A stretch of DNA of 25,910 nt from an uncultured Bacteroidales bacterium. GTDB taxonomy: Bacteria > Bacteroidota > Bacteroidia > Bacteroidales > P3. Below the pieces are notes generated by a model that was not told the DNA's origin, ran no database searches, and was given only the letters and a program-made list of their open reading frames with translations. Positions 13,331-20,985 of the stretch are shown here, one piece after another. Position 1 is the stretch's first letter. Each line of letters begins with the position of its first letter. Location of the stretch: positions 1-25,910 of the forward strand of contig CALGGY010000005.1 in NCBI GenBank assembly GCA_937915785.1, read 5' to 3'. Made by a program: the position numbers and the translations under genes.

Positions 13331-13666
13331 TCAGCTATTGAGCAGGTTGTAGATTTTGCCCACTGCCTCGTAGGTCTGCATGGAGGTGGAAAGCAGGGGT
13401 ATGTCCTCTTCGTTGCTCTGTGCGATAGTCTCTTCGGCGGGATTGAGGTTTTTCACAAACACCACGCAGGCAAGCTCTTTCAGCGAGGCAATGGCCATCA
13501 CGTTTTTGTGTGTTTGCAGGGTTACCCACACGTTGCCGGCATCGGCGTTGCCCATAACGTCGCTCAAAAGGTCGGAGACATAGCAGCCGTCTATCTCGCG
13601 GTCGAGGCCTTTCTCGCCCGAAATAACGATAAGGTTCAGTTTTTCAACAAGTTCTTTTACTTTCAT
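13331..13666 (-). CDS. DRTGG-domain protein (hydrogenase-accessory type)
   Basis: A 111-residue soluble protein that consists of a single DRTGG-like domain, the fold also found in CBS/DRTGG and BioD/phosphotransacetylase N-terminal regions. Characteristic stretches are LDREIDGCYVSDLLSDVM (the DRTGG position reads DREIDG), GNVWVTLQTHKNVMAIA and IPLLSTSMQTYEAVGKIY. Stand-alone copies of this length are known from [FeFe]-hydrogenase gene clusters of anaerobes. The biochemical role is not established; nucleotide sensing has been suggested for the domain in general. It is the first gene of the minus-strand cluster and is divergent from rnfB, with a -7 element at 13726-13719. Confidence 0.82.
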   Translation of the reverse strand: MKVKELVEKLNLIVISGEKGLDREIDGCYVSDLLSDVMGNADAGNVWVTLQTHKNVMAIASLKELACVVFVKNLNPAEETIAQSNEEDIPLLSTSMQTYEAVGKIYNLLNS

Positions 13667-13718
13667 CGCTTAAAAAAATTTTATTTGTCGTAGTGTGTTT
13701 CAATGTTTAATAAACGTG

Positions 13719-13726
13719 CAAAGATA
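13719..13726 (-). promoter_or_regulatory. -7 promoter element of the DRTGG-PHP-HATPase genes
   Basis: TATCTTTG on the minus strand exactly matches TAnnTTTG and is identical to the -7 element at 9792-9785. It lies 52 bases before the DRTGG start. No clear -33 TTTG is seen at the usual distance. Confidence 0.5.
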
Positions 13727-13813
13727 CAACTTTTTTTCTATTTTCGGAACATTTTTCAATGGTTTTTTCATAAGCATCACATTTTTAGCATGTTGAAAAA
13801 GTATAACACACCG

Positions 13814-13831
13814 CTGTGCAAAAAATCACAA
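13814..13831. promoter_or_regulatory. Candidate Rex operator upstream of rnfB
   Basis: CTGTGCAAAAAATCACAA matches 11 of the 14 defined positions of the Rex consensus TTGTGAAnnnnTTCACAA. It ends 30 bases before the rnfB -7 element, overlapping or adjoining the -33 region, where a repressor would block transcription. Rex senses the NADH/NAD+ ratio and controls genes that handle NADH in many anaerobes, which suits rnf. The match is imperfect and the region is AT-rich, so chance is possible. Confidence 0.4.
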
Positions 13832-13861
13832 CAAATGGGGATAAAATCGGGAGAAAAATCG

Positions 13862-13869
13862 TATATTTG
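13862..13869 (+). promoter_or_regulatory. -7 promoter element of the rnf operon
   Basis: TATATTTG exactly matches TAnnTTTG and is the same octamer as the glmM -7 element; both are followed by GCAA. No clear -33 TTTG is seen about 20 bases upstream, which may fit a regulated promoter. The rnfB ATG lies 36 bases downstream and has a good Shine-Dalgarno site, AGGAGA, at 13895-13900. Confidence 0.6.
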
Positions 13870-13905
13870 CAAATTATTTCGCATAAAAAATAACAGGAGA
13901 AAAAT

Positions 13906-14835
13906 ATGAGTAATTTTATTGTTGCAGCAATTGTGGTGCTTGGTGCGGTAGGGCTGATTTTTGCAGTCGTGCTGTACTTTGTGGCACAAAAATTCAAAGT
14001 TATCGAAGATCCTAAAATCGACGAGATCGCCGAAGTGCTCCCCGGTGCCAACTGCGGCGGATGCGGCAAAGCCGGCTGCCGTGCATTGGCCGAAGCTTTC
14101 GTTAAGCAGGGCGATATGGAAGGCCTGCGCTGTCCCGCCGGCGGCGATGCCGTGGCGGAGAAAGTTGCCGCCATTCTGGGCATAGAGGCCGGCAAGGCCG
14201 AGCCTCAGGTGGCAGTGATACGCTGCGCCGCCAGCTGCTCCAAGGATCCCAAACGCTCCACCTACCAAGGCATGCAAAGTTGTGCCTTCGCCCACGGCGT
14301 GTTTGTGGGCACCAACGGATGCGCCTACGGCTGTCTGGGACTTGGCGACTGCTACAAAGTGTGCCAGTTCGGAGCTATCACCCTCGACCCCGAAACGGGC
14401 TACCCCTCCATCGACGACGAGAAGTGCGTGGGCTGCGCCGCCTGTGCCAAAACCTGCCCGCGCATGGTTATCGAGCTGCGGAACAAAGGTCCAAAGAACC
14501 GCCGCATGTACGTGTCGTGCGTGAACAAGGAGAAAGGCGCCGCCGCGCGCAAGACCTGCTCCAACGCCTGCATAGGCTGCGGCAAGTGCGCCAAGACGTG
14601 CCCGTTTGGAGCCATCACGGTGGAAAACAACCTCGCCTACATCGACTACACCAAGTGCAAGCTGTGCCGCAAGTGCGAGGCCGAATGCCCAACGGGAGCC
14701 ATAGTTTCGGTGAATTTCCCGCCAAGAAAACCCGCCGCCGAAACACCGGCAAAACCCGCCGGACAGCCTGCTCCTGCCTCCAAACAGGACGAAAACACAG
14801 TAATTAACAACGAAACCACCACAAAAAACGCATAA
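13906..14835 (+). CDS. rnfB: Rnf electron transport complex subunit B (iron-sulfur protein)
   Basis: The entry subunit of the Rnf ferredoxin:NAD+ oxidoreductase; it receives electrons from reduced ferredoxin. 309 residues. One N-terminal membrane helix (about 4-27) is followed by the Fe-S domain with Cys50, Cys53, Cys58 and Cys76 (CGGCGKAGC...C). A cysteine-rich middle has Cys139, Cys143, Cys149 and Cys153. Ferredoxin-type motifs follow at Cys174-184 (CVGCAACAKTCP), Cys222-232 (CIGCGKCAKTCP) and Cys251-261 (CKLCRKCEAECP). The last 40 residues are a Pro/Ala-rich tail ending in Asn and Thr. It is the first gene of the operon; the usual upstream rseC-like gene of Bacteroides rnf loci is not here. 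rnfC starts 4 bases after the stop. Confidence 0.95.
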   Translation: MSNFIVAAIVVLGAVGLIFAVVLYFVAQKFKVIEDPKIDEIAEVLPGANCGGCGKAGCRALAEAFVKQGDMEGLRCPAGGDAVAEKVAAILGIEAGKAEPQVAVIRCAASCSKDPKRSTYQGMQSCAFAHGVFVGTNGCAYGCLGLGDCYKVCQFGAITLDPETGYPSIDDEKCVGCAACAKTCPRMVIELRNKGPKNRRMYVSCVNKEKGAAARKTCSNACIGCGKCAKTCPFGAITVENNLAYIDYTKCKLCRKCEAECPTGAIVSVNFPPRKPAAETPAKPAGQPAPASKQDENTVINNETTTKNA

Positions 14836-14839
14836 AGAT

Positions 14840-16168
14840 ATGAGAACATTCCGTTTGGGTGGCGTTCACCCCGAAGAAAACAAAATATCAACCAACGCGG
14901 CCATCGAGGTGTTTCCTCTGCCAAAACAGGCCGTAGTTTTCCTGAGCCAGCACCTCGGCGCACCCGCCACTCCCGTGGTGGCCAAAGGCGACGAAGTTAA
15001 AACCGGACAGCTCATCGCCAAAGCCGAAGCCTTTGTGTGCGCCAACATACACTCGCCCGTTACCGGCAAGGTGAACAAAATAGACACCATGAAGGACATC
15101 TTCGGTTTCAGCAAAACCGCCATTGTGATAGATGTGGCCGAAAAAGAAGAGTGGGTAGAAACCGTGGACACAACCCCCGACATAAAACGTGACATCGCCC
15201 TCTCGCAGAAAGAAATTGTGGACAAGCTGAAAGAGATGGGCATTGTGGGATTAGGCGGAGCCACTTTCCCCACACACATCAAATACATGATACCCGAAGG
15301 CAAGAAAGCCGAATACCTGCTTATCAACGCCGCCGAGTGCGAACCTTACCTCACCAGCGACCACCGAGTTATCCTCGACCACACCGAAGAGGTGCTCATC
15401 GGCATCAGCATACTGCGCAAAGCCTTGGGTGTGCCTAAAGCCTACATCGGCATAGAAAGCAACAAGCCCGAACCCATAGCCCGCTTGCAAGAGATGGCCA
15501 AACAGTTCGAAGGTATCGAAGTGGTACCGCTGAAGGTGAAATATCCGCAAGGGGCCGAAAAACAGCTGATCTACTCCATTACCCGCCGTAGCGTGCCAAG
15601 CGGCAAACTGCCCATCGATGTGGGATGCGTGGTGAACAACATCGGCACCGCCTTCTCGGTTTACGAAGCCGTGCAGAAAAACAAACCGCTGATAGAAACG
15701 ATAATGACCGTTACCGGCAAATCGCTGGGCATAAACCAGCACAACTTTGTGGTACGCATCGGCACCCCGTTTATAGACCTTGCCAACGCCATAGGCGGCA
15801 TTCCCGACGACACCGCCAAGATAATAAGTGGCGGCACCATGATGGGCAAAGCCATTGCCAACCCCGAAGGGCCTATCACCAAAGGCGTTTCGAGCATGCT
15901 TTTCATGAGCGAGGAAGAGGCCTACCGCCACGAGGAACAAGACTGCATACGCTGCGGCAAATGCGTGAAAGCCTGCCCCATGGGACTGGAACCCTACCTC
16001 TTCAGCAGCCTGATAAACAACGGCAAGTTCCAAGAGGCGGCGGACAACCACCTGATGGACTGCATGGAATGCGGCTGCTGCCTGTTCTCGTGCCCGGCAC
16101 ACAAACCTCTCACCGACGAGATACGTCTGGCCAAGACAAAACTCCGTCAAATGCAACAAAAGAAATAA
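14840..16168 (+). CDS. rnfC: Rnf electron transport complex subunit C (NADH-binding)
   Basis: The soluble subunit that passes electrons to NAD+ and is related to NuoF. 442 residues. It starts with a typical FRLGGVHPEENK segment and a barrel-sandwich region. The FMN/NADH fold has GLGGATFPTHIKY and INAAECEPYLTSDHR. An SLBB-like region follows, then two 4Fe-4S motifs, Cys369-Cys379 (CIRCGKCVKAC) and Cys408-Cys418 (CMECGCCLFSC), both followed by Pro. It lacks the long Ala/Lys-rich C-terminal extension of gammaproteobacterial RnfC, as do other Bacteroidetes forms. It lies between rnfB (4-base gap) and rnfD (24-base gap). Confidence 0.95.
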   Translation: MRTFRLGGVHPEENKISTNAAIEVFPLPKQAVVFLSQHLGAPATPVVAKGDEVKTGQLIAKAEAFVCANIHSPVTGKVNKIDTMKDIFGFSKTAIVIDVAEKEEWVETVDTTPDIKRDIALSQKEIVDKLKEMGIVGLGGATFPTHIKYMIPEGKKAEYLLINAAECEPYLTSDHRVILDHTEEVLIGISILRKALGVPKAYIGIESNKPEPIARLQEMAKQFEGIEVVPLKVKYPQGAEKQLIYSITRRSVPSGKLPIDVGCVVNNIGTAFSVYEAVQKNKPLIETIMTVTGKSLGINQHNFVVRIGTPFIDLANAIGGIPDDTAKIISGGTMMGKAIANPEGPITKGVSSMLFMSEEEAYRHEEQDCIRCGKCVKACPMGLEPYLFSSLINNGKFQEAADNHLMDCMECGCCLFSCPAHKPLTDEIRLAKTKLRQMQQKK

Positions 16169-16192
16169 CGTACAATAATAAATAATTTGACA

Positions 16193-17176
16193 ATGAAATT
16201 ATTAAACGTATCCGGATCGCCGCACGTGCATAGCGGCGAGTCAGTAAAAAGAATAATGTGGGATGTGAACATCGCGTTGATTCCCATGTTGCTGACAGCC
16301 ATACTGTTCTTCGGCCTCGACGCACTGTTTGTAAGCCTTGTGTCGGTATGCAGCTGTCTGCTTTTCCAATGGCTGATAGAGAAATTTTTGATGAAAACCC
16401 GCACCACCATCAGCGACGGCTCCGCCGTTATCACCGGTCTGCTGCTGGCATTCAATCTGCCTTCCGGTCTGCCGCTGTGGATAGTAATTATTGGCGCTTT
16501 GGTTGCCATAGGCATAGGCAAGATGAGTTTCGGCGGCTTGGGCAAGAACCCTTTCAACCCCGCTTTGGTAGGACGTGTGTTCCTGCTCATCTCTTTCCCC
16601 GTGCAGATGACTACATGGCCCACCCCTCAAGGCATTGGCGGAATATTTGCCAACAGCACAATCGACGCCGCAACAGGCGCCACACCCCTTGCCGCTTTCA
16701 AAGAGGCGGTGAAGAACGGAACCGCCAATTTAGACATGCCCAGCCTGATGGACGCTTTCCTCGGACACATAGGTGGCTCCATGGGCGAGGTTTCGGCCAT
16801 AGCCATAATAATAGGTGGCATATACATGCTCTGCCGCAAGGTCATTACATGGCACATACCCGTGTCGTTCATCGGCACAGCCTTGGTTTTCAGCGCCATA
16901 CTGTGGTGCGTTAATCCAAGCCATTATATGGATCCCATCACCACCATACTCACCGGCGGACTGATGCTCGGCGCAGTGTTTATGGCCACCGATATGGTAA
17001 CATCGCCAATGTCGAAATGGGGACAGGTGGTGTTTGGCGCAGGTTGCGGACTGCTTACCATCATCATACGCAACTGGGGCTCGTACCCCGAAGGCGTTTC
17101 GTTCGCCATACTGCTGATGAACGCCTGTGTGCCGCTGATTAACAAAGGTTTCAAACCCAAACGTTTCGCTAAATAA
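16193..17176 (+). CDS. rnfD: Rnf electron transport complex subunit D (membrane flavoprotein)
   Basis: Integral membrane subunit, related to NqrB, that carries covalently bound FMN. 327 residues from the ATG at 16193; the frame could also start 6 bases earlier at a TTG (16187), which is less likely. About nine or ten hydrophobic segments are visible. FGGLGKNPFNPALVGRVF is the strongly conserved block. The flavinylation motif TGATPL places the FMN-linked threonine at residue 164. ATDMVTSPMSKWGQ and RNWGSYPEGVSFAILLMN follow in the C-terminal part. A strong Shine-Dalgarno site, AAAGGAGG, follows the stop and serves rnfG. Confidence 0.95.
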   Translation: MKLLNVSGSPHVHSGESVKRIMWDVNIALIPMLLTAILFFGLDALFVSLVSVCSCLLFQWLIEKFLMKTRTTISDGSAVITGLLLAFNLPSGLPLWIVIIGALVAIGIGKMSFGGLGKNPFNPALVGRVFLLISFPVQMTTWPTPQGIGGIFANSTIDAATGATPLAAFKEAVKNGTANLDMPSLMDAFLGHIGGSMGEVSAIAIIIGGIYMLCRKVITWHIPVSFIGTALVFSAILWCVNPSHYMDPITTILTGGLMLGAVFMATDMVTSPMSKWGQVVFGAGCGLLTIIIRNWGSYPEGVSFAILLMNACVPLINKGFKPKRFAK

Positions 17177-17190
17177 AGGAGGATTGAAAA

Positions 17191-17787
17191 ATGGCAAAAA
17201 AAGCTGAATCCACATTATTGAATATGGTGCTGGTGCTGACAATAATAGCCGTTGTGTCGGCCGCAGCACTGGCCATGATAAACAACGTTACCGAAGGTCC
17301 GATAAAGGATGCCAAACAGGCCAAGACCGAAGCCGCCATAAAGCAGGTGCTGCCCAAATTTGCATCGCTGAAAAGCACCAAAGTGCTGATAGAAGGCGAC
17401 AAGGACTCCACCAATTGCAACCTTGCATACGACGCACAGAACAACTTGGTTGGCATAGCTGTCGAAGGCTCCACCGAAGAAGGCTTTAGCGGACACATTG
17501 GCATTATGGTAGGTTTCGATGCCGAAGGCAACATAACTGGCTACAACGTTCTTGAAACCCAAGAGACCCCCGGCCTCGGCTCCAAAGCCGGCGAGTGGTT
17601 CCAAAAAGACGGCAAAGGCAACGTGATTGGCAAAAACCCCGGCACAAACAACATCACCGTTAGCAAAGACGGCGGCGAAGTGGACGCCATCACCGCCGCC
17701 ACCATAAGCTCGCGCGCTTTCTGCAATGCAATAGCCCGCTCTTACCAAGCATTTCAATTAGCGAAAGGAGGATCAAACAATGAGTAA
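17191..17787 (+). CDS. rnfG: Rnf electron transport complex subunit G (covalent FMN)
   Basis: Related to NqrC. 198 residues with one N-terminal membrane helix (about 8-30) and a periplasm-facing FMN-binding domain. The family stretch ETPGLGSKAGEWF is present. The flavinylation motif reads ITAATISS, with the FMN-bearing threonine at residue 171; the canonical motif is S/T-G-A-T-x-S/T, so Ala replaces the usual Gly at the second position. Flavin transfer by an ApbE-type enzyme is expected; no apbE gene is in the window. Translation starts from AAAGGAGG at 17176-17183. The end overlaps rnfE by 8 bases. Confidence 0.93.
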   Translation: MAKKAESTLLNMVLVLTIIAVVSAAALAMINNVTEGPIKDAKQAKTEAAIKQVLPKFASLKSTKVLIEGDKDSTNCNLAYDAQNNLVGIAVEGSTEEGFSGHIGIMVGFDAEGNITGYNVLETQETPGLGSKAGEWFQKDGKGNVIGKNPGTNNITVSKDGGEVDAITAATISSRAFCNAIARSYQAFQLAKGGSNNE

Positions 17788-18376
17788 CATGCTACAAAGA
17801 ATAGGAACAATAGCCAAAAACGGCCTTATCAAAGAAAACCCCACATTTGTCCTGGTGCTGGGAATGTGCCCCACTTTGGGTGTAACCACCTCGGCCATCA
17901 ACGGCATGGGCATGGGATTGGCCACCACTTTTGTGCTTATGATGAGTAACCTTGTGATTTCGTGCCTCAAAAGCGTAATTCCCGACAAGGTGCGCATACC
18001 TGCGTTCATTGTTATTATAGCCACTTTCGTTACCATGCTCTCCATGGTGATGGAAGCCTATCTGCCCGCCTTGTTCGAATCGCTGGGCCTGTTCATCCCA
18101 CTTATTGTGGTGAACTGCATAGTGCTGGCCCGCGCCGAATCGTTTGCTTCGAAAAACAGCCCCTTCTACTCGCTCATGGACGGTCTGTTCATGGGCTTGG
18201 GCTTTACATTGGCACTCACCCTGCTGGGTCTGGTACGCGAATTGCTGGGAAGCGGCTCTGCCTTTGGCATGAAATTTATCGAAGGCGACGCCATGCTGCT
18301 GTTCGTTCTTGCCCCCGGCGGTTTCATAGGCTTAGGACTGCTCAGCGCAATAGTGAACCATTTCCGAAACAAGTAA
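17780..18376 (+). CDS. rnfE: Rnf electron transport complex subunit E (membrane)
   Basis: Integral membrane subunit homologous to NqrD; together with RnfA it forms the ion-path core and binds an intramembrane Fe-S cluster. 198 residues with about six hydrophobic helices. LGMCPTLGVTT near residue 28 and VVNCIVLARAESFASKN near residue 112 carry the paired cysteine positions conserved in RnfA and RnfE. The AESFASKN stretch and the N-terminal KENPTFVL identify it as RnfE rather than RnfA. It is the last gene of the operon; a terminator begins 20 bases after the stop. AAAGGAGG at 17764-17771 lies inside the end of rnfG. Confidence 0.93.
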   Translation: MSNMLQRIGTIAKNGLIKENPTFVLVLGMCPTLGVTTSAINGMGMGLATTFVLMMSNLVISCLKSVIPDKVRIPAFIVIIATFVTMLSMVMEAYLPALFESLGLFIPLIVVNCIVLARAESFASKNSPFYSLMDGLFMGLGFTLALTLLGLVRELLGSGSAFGMKFIEGDAMLLFVLAPGGFIGLGLLSAIVNHFRNK

Positions 18377-18395
18377 TTTTGTTTGAATTATATAT

Positions 18396-18428
18396 AAAAA
18401 GCGTCGCTTGTTGCGGCGCTTTTTTTTT
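18396..18428 (+). terminator. Intrinsic terminator of the rnf operon
   Basis: GCGTCGC (18401-18407) pairs with GCGGCGC (18413-18419), with one G-T pair, around a TTGTT loop. Five A (18396-18400) and nine T (18420-18428) flank it, so the helix can lengthen and may also stop minus-strand transcripts from tamL. It follows rnfE directly, which confirms that the operon ends without rnfA. Confidence 0.85.
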
Positions 18429-18573
18429 GATAACAACGAATGGTGTGCACCTTGAATAGCAGCGACATTGGAGAATAAAAAAAAGGTAAAACAGCACCCT
18501 ATTAGCGTTTTGATAGTTACGAGACCAATCTTGACAACCGATTGCTACAGGCCACTAACTCACACTCACACCA
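18429..18573. other. Short convergent spacer between rnf and tamL
   Basis: 145 bases with no ORF, RNA gene or rnfA remnant that I can recognise. It contains an A-run at 18478-18484 and nothing else of note. Confidence 0.5.
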
Positions 18574-20985
18574 TCAGAACGGGTAGTCGATACCGAAGTT
18601 TGTTACGATATTTTTGAATTTGAGCCGTGAGAAAGTCCACGGATTGCCATCTTCGGCGCCGGGGTCGCAGATAGGCACGGCAAAGTCGAGACGCAATGTG
18701 AGGATGGATATTTTGGCACGAAGTCCAAGCCCTGCGCCGATGGCAATCTGGCGGTAGAACTTGTCGAACCGGAAATCGCCGTCGGGGAACTCCTCCGACT
18801 GGCGCAAAAGCCACACGTTGCCCGCATCGACAAAGGCAGCCCCTTCGAAAATGCCGAAAATCTTGAAACGGTCCTCCACGTTGAAAGTCAGCGAGATGTC
18901 CCCCACCCTTTCGAAACTGCTACCCGAAGCGTTGACATAACCTCCGGGGCCGAGGGTGCGTATGCGCCAAGCACGTATGGTGGTGGGTCCGCCGCCGTAA
19001 AAACTCTTTTCGTAAGGCATGGAGATGGAATTGCCGTATGGTAGGCCAACACCACCCGAAAGACGTACCACAAAAGTGTTTCGCGTGGATAAATGGAAAT
19101 AGCGTTTCCAGTCGAAATCCAGACGCACGTACTGCGAAAAAGGAATGTCTAAAACATGATAAATGCCTGAACTGTCGGGAGTTGCATTGCTCAGATTGTA
19201 AATGCCGCTAAGCAGGTTGCCGGCCGACTCAATACCCAACGAAAGATACGAGAAATCCGCTTTTGCGTTGATAGCCGACTGCGTGCTGTAAACAAAATTG
19301 TAACGCATGTCGAAAATAAGGTGGTCGCTGTACTGGTACTTGAGCCTGAGGTCGTTGAGCCTCGAAATACGGTTACGGAACGCCTCGTCTTGATTCATAA
19401 ATTTCACCAAAGTGAACTCCACCGGCAGAAGCTGATGTTTGGTGGTACGTTTGTGCTGCCATGTGTAACCGAACGAGGTGTTGGCTATAAAACGTTCAAA
19501 ATAAGTGCGGTACTGATAATTGGCACCCAAATTGAACAGGGTGTGCGGGCGGATGTTGTTAGGCGAAAGCCTATCGGAGAAAGGGATGAAAAACTTGGGT
19601 ATGTCGAGCGACAGGTCGATACCGGCTTCGAAAGTGGAGAAAAGGTCGTAGAAATCGTCCTTGTTGTTGAAAATGGCAAATTTCGACAGTTCGAGGGCGA
19701 GTGAGGTCTTCATGTTGAAAATTTCGGCTCCGCCAAACACATTCTTGTTTTGATAACCCAGACCCAGCTCAAGTCCGAAATTGCCAGTATTGGAGACATC
19801 TTGGGCATCCATTGGCGAAGTGTTGTTCAGATCGAGCGAGAGCGACATGGAGCGTCGCATGGCGTTCATCAGGCGGATACGCAGGTCGAGGTAGCCGGCG
19901 GTGTCGGACAGCTGCTGCGAAGGGACAAACTCCATATCCACAAACTTGAAATTGCGCAACGCCCACAGCTCCATATATGTACGCTCGGCGGCGAAATTGC
20001 GATAGAGCTGCCCAGGACGCAGCATTATGGTTCGGGAAATGGTCTGCGGGCTGACACGCATTTTTTTGTCCACCACAAAATTGTAATGGAACGTTTGTCC
20101 CGACACTTTGAAAGGCACCACCAATGTATCTCTGCGTAGCGAATCCACCGACACAAGCATATCCATATCGGGATACACATACACGTTGTTGATATAATAT
20201 CGCGCCAAAGGCGGTATGTGGCTCGAGCTGTCGTATGCCAAATCGCGGATGCCCATCAACAGGTTCATCTTTCGTCCGCCTATGTTTGTGTCTATCAAGA
20301 AGTTGATATTTTCTTTCACGGCAGTGTAGTGTCCGCGGTTTTGCAGCCGGGTGGACACGCGTTCGCGGAAAGCGGCAAGCACATCTTGGTCGTAAAAACT
20401 GTTGGGAGTGATGTCGGACTGCGCAATCCATTGAGATGTAAGGTTTTTCACACGCTCGTTAGTTCGGCACAGGGTGCCAACGGTGTTTATCACATAACGG
20501 GGTTGCGGTTTTATTTTGTAGGTAACACTGATGCGGTTGTTTTTTGTGATGGTGGTGTCGAACGACACCTGCGACCCGAAACAGCCTTTGGAGTCGAGCA
20601 AAAGCTCTATCTGACGCACTGAACGCTCCGTAAGGTCGTGGTTGTAGATAACCGGCGCCTCGCCCTGACGGCGTATGGTGCGGTTTATCCAGTTGCTGTC
20701 GGTGGGGCTGGAAAGGCAGTAGATGCGCATTGCCACGGGCCAGAAAAGAAATTTGGAGTTCGGCGACTGCCGGATGTAGCTCTTGACGCCCGATATGGCC
20801 TGTTTCACGCCTTTGGCCTCCTGATCGTCCAAATCGGAATAGTCTATCTCCACGCTGTTTTTGGTGAGCAGACACTCGCCTTGCGGGATAAATTTGTCCA
20901 CCCCGCACGACGTGAAGCAAACCACAGCCGTGAGCAACACCGCGGCAGCATGGAAAATCCGTTTTATGGCAGACAAATATTTCAA
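18574..20985 (-). CDS. tamL: BamA/TamA-family outer membrane lipoprotein (TamL type)
   Basis: 803 residues. The N-terminus is a lipoprotein signal ending in CFTSC (lipidated Cys27), followed by VDKFIPQGECLL, which resembles the (F/L)VPEGEYLL stretch of Bacteroidetes TamL. POTRA-like segments occupy roughly residues 45-380, with a C-terminal Omp85/D15 barrel from about 420. GGGPTTIRAWRIRTLGPGGY is the conserved barrel motif near residue 655, and the protein ends in a beta-signal with terminal Phe. It is expected to help insert outer membrane proteins together with TamB, which is not adjacent here. The only usable start is TTG (20985-20983), because an in-frame TAA lies just upstream and no ATG precedes the signal peptide. 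It overlaps the TGA of waaA, so translation is probably coupled. Confidence 0.85.
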   Translation of the reverse strand: MKYLSAIKRIFHAAAVLLTAVVCFTSCGVDKFIPQGECLLTKNSVEIDYSDLDDQEAKGVKQAISGVKSYIRQSPNSKFLFWPVAMRIYCLSSPTDSNWINRTIRRQGEAPVIYNHDLTERSVRQIELLLDSKGCFGSQVSFDTTITKNNRISVTYKIKPQPRYVINTVGTLCRTNERVKNLTSQWIAQSDITPNSFYDQDVLAAFRERVSTRLQNRGHYTAVKENINFLIDTNIGGRKMNLLMGIRDLAYDSSSHIPPLARYYINNVYVYPDMDMLVSVDSLRRDTLVVPFKVSGQTFHYNFVVDKKMRVSPQTISRTIMLRPGQLYRNFAAERTYMELWALRNFKFVDMEFVPSQQLSDTAGYLDLRIRLMNAMRRSMSLSLDLNNTSPMDAQDVSNTGNFGLELGLGYQNKNVFGGAEIFNMKTSLALELSKFAIFNNKDDFYDLFSTFEAGIDLSLDIPKFFIPFSDRLSPNNIRPHTLFNLGANYQYRTYFERFIANTSFGYTWQHKRTTKHQLLPVEFTLVKFMNQDEAFRNRISRLNDLRLKYQYSDHLIFDMRYNFVYSTQSAINAKADFSYLSLGIESAGNLLSGIYNLSNATPDSSGIYHVLDIPFSQYVRLDFDWKRYFHLSTRNTFVVRLSGGVGLPYGNSISMPYEKSFYGGGPTTIRAWRIRTLGPGGYVNASGSSFERVGDISLTFNVEDRFKIFGIFEGAAFVDAGNVWLLRQSEEFPDGDFRFDKFYRQIAIGAGLGLRAKISILTLRLDFAVPICDPGAEDGNPWTFSRLKFKNIVTNFGIDYPF

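Noticed and set aside
18377..18573. Remnant of rnfA
   Set aside because: No frame in the 197 bases shows RnfA-like hydrophobic segments, and a terminator occupies the first part.
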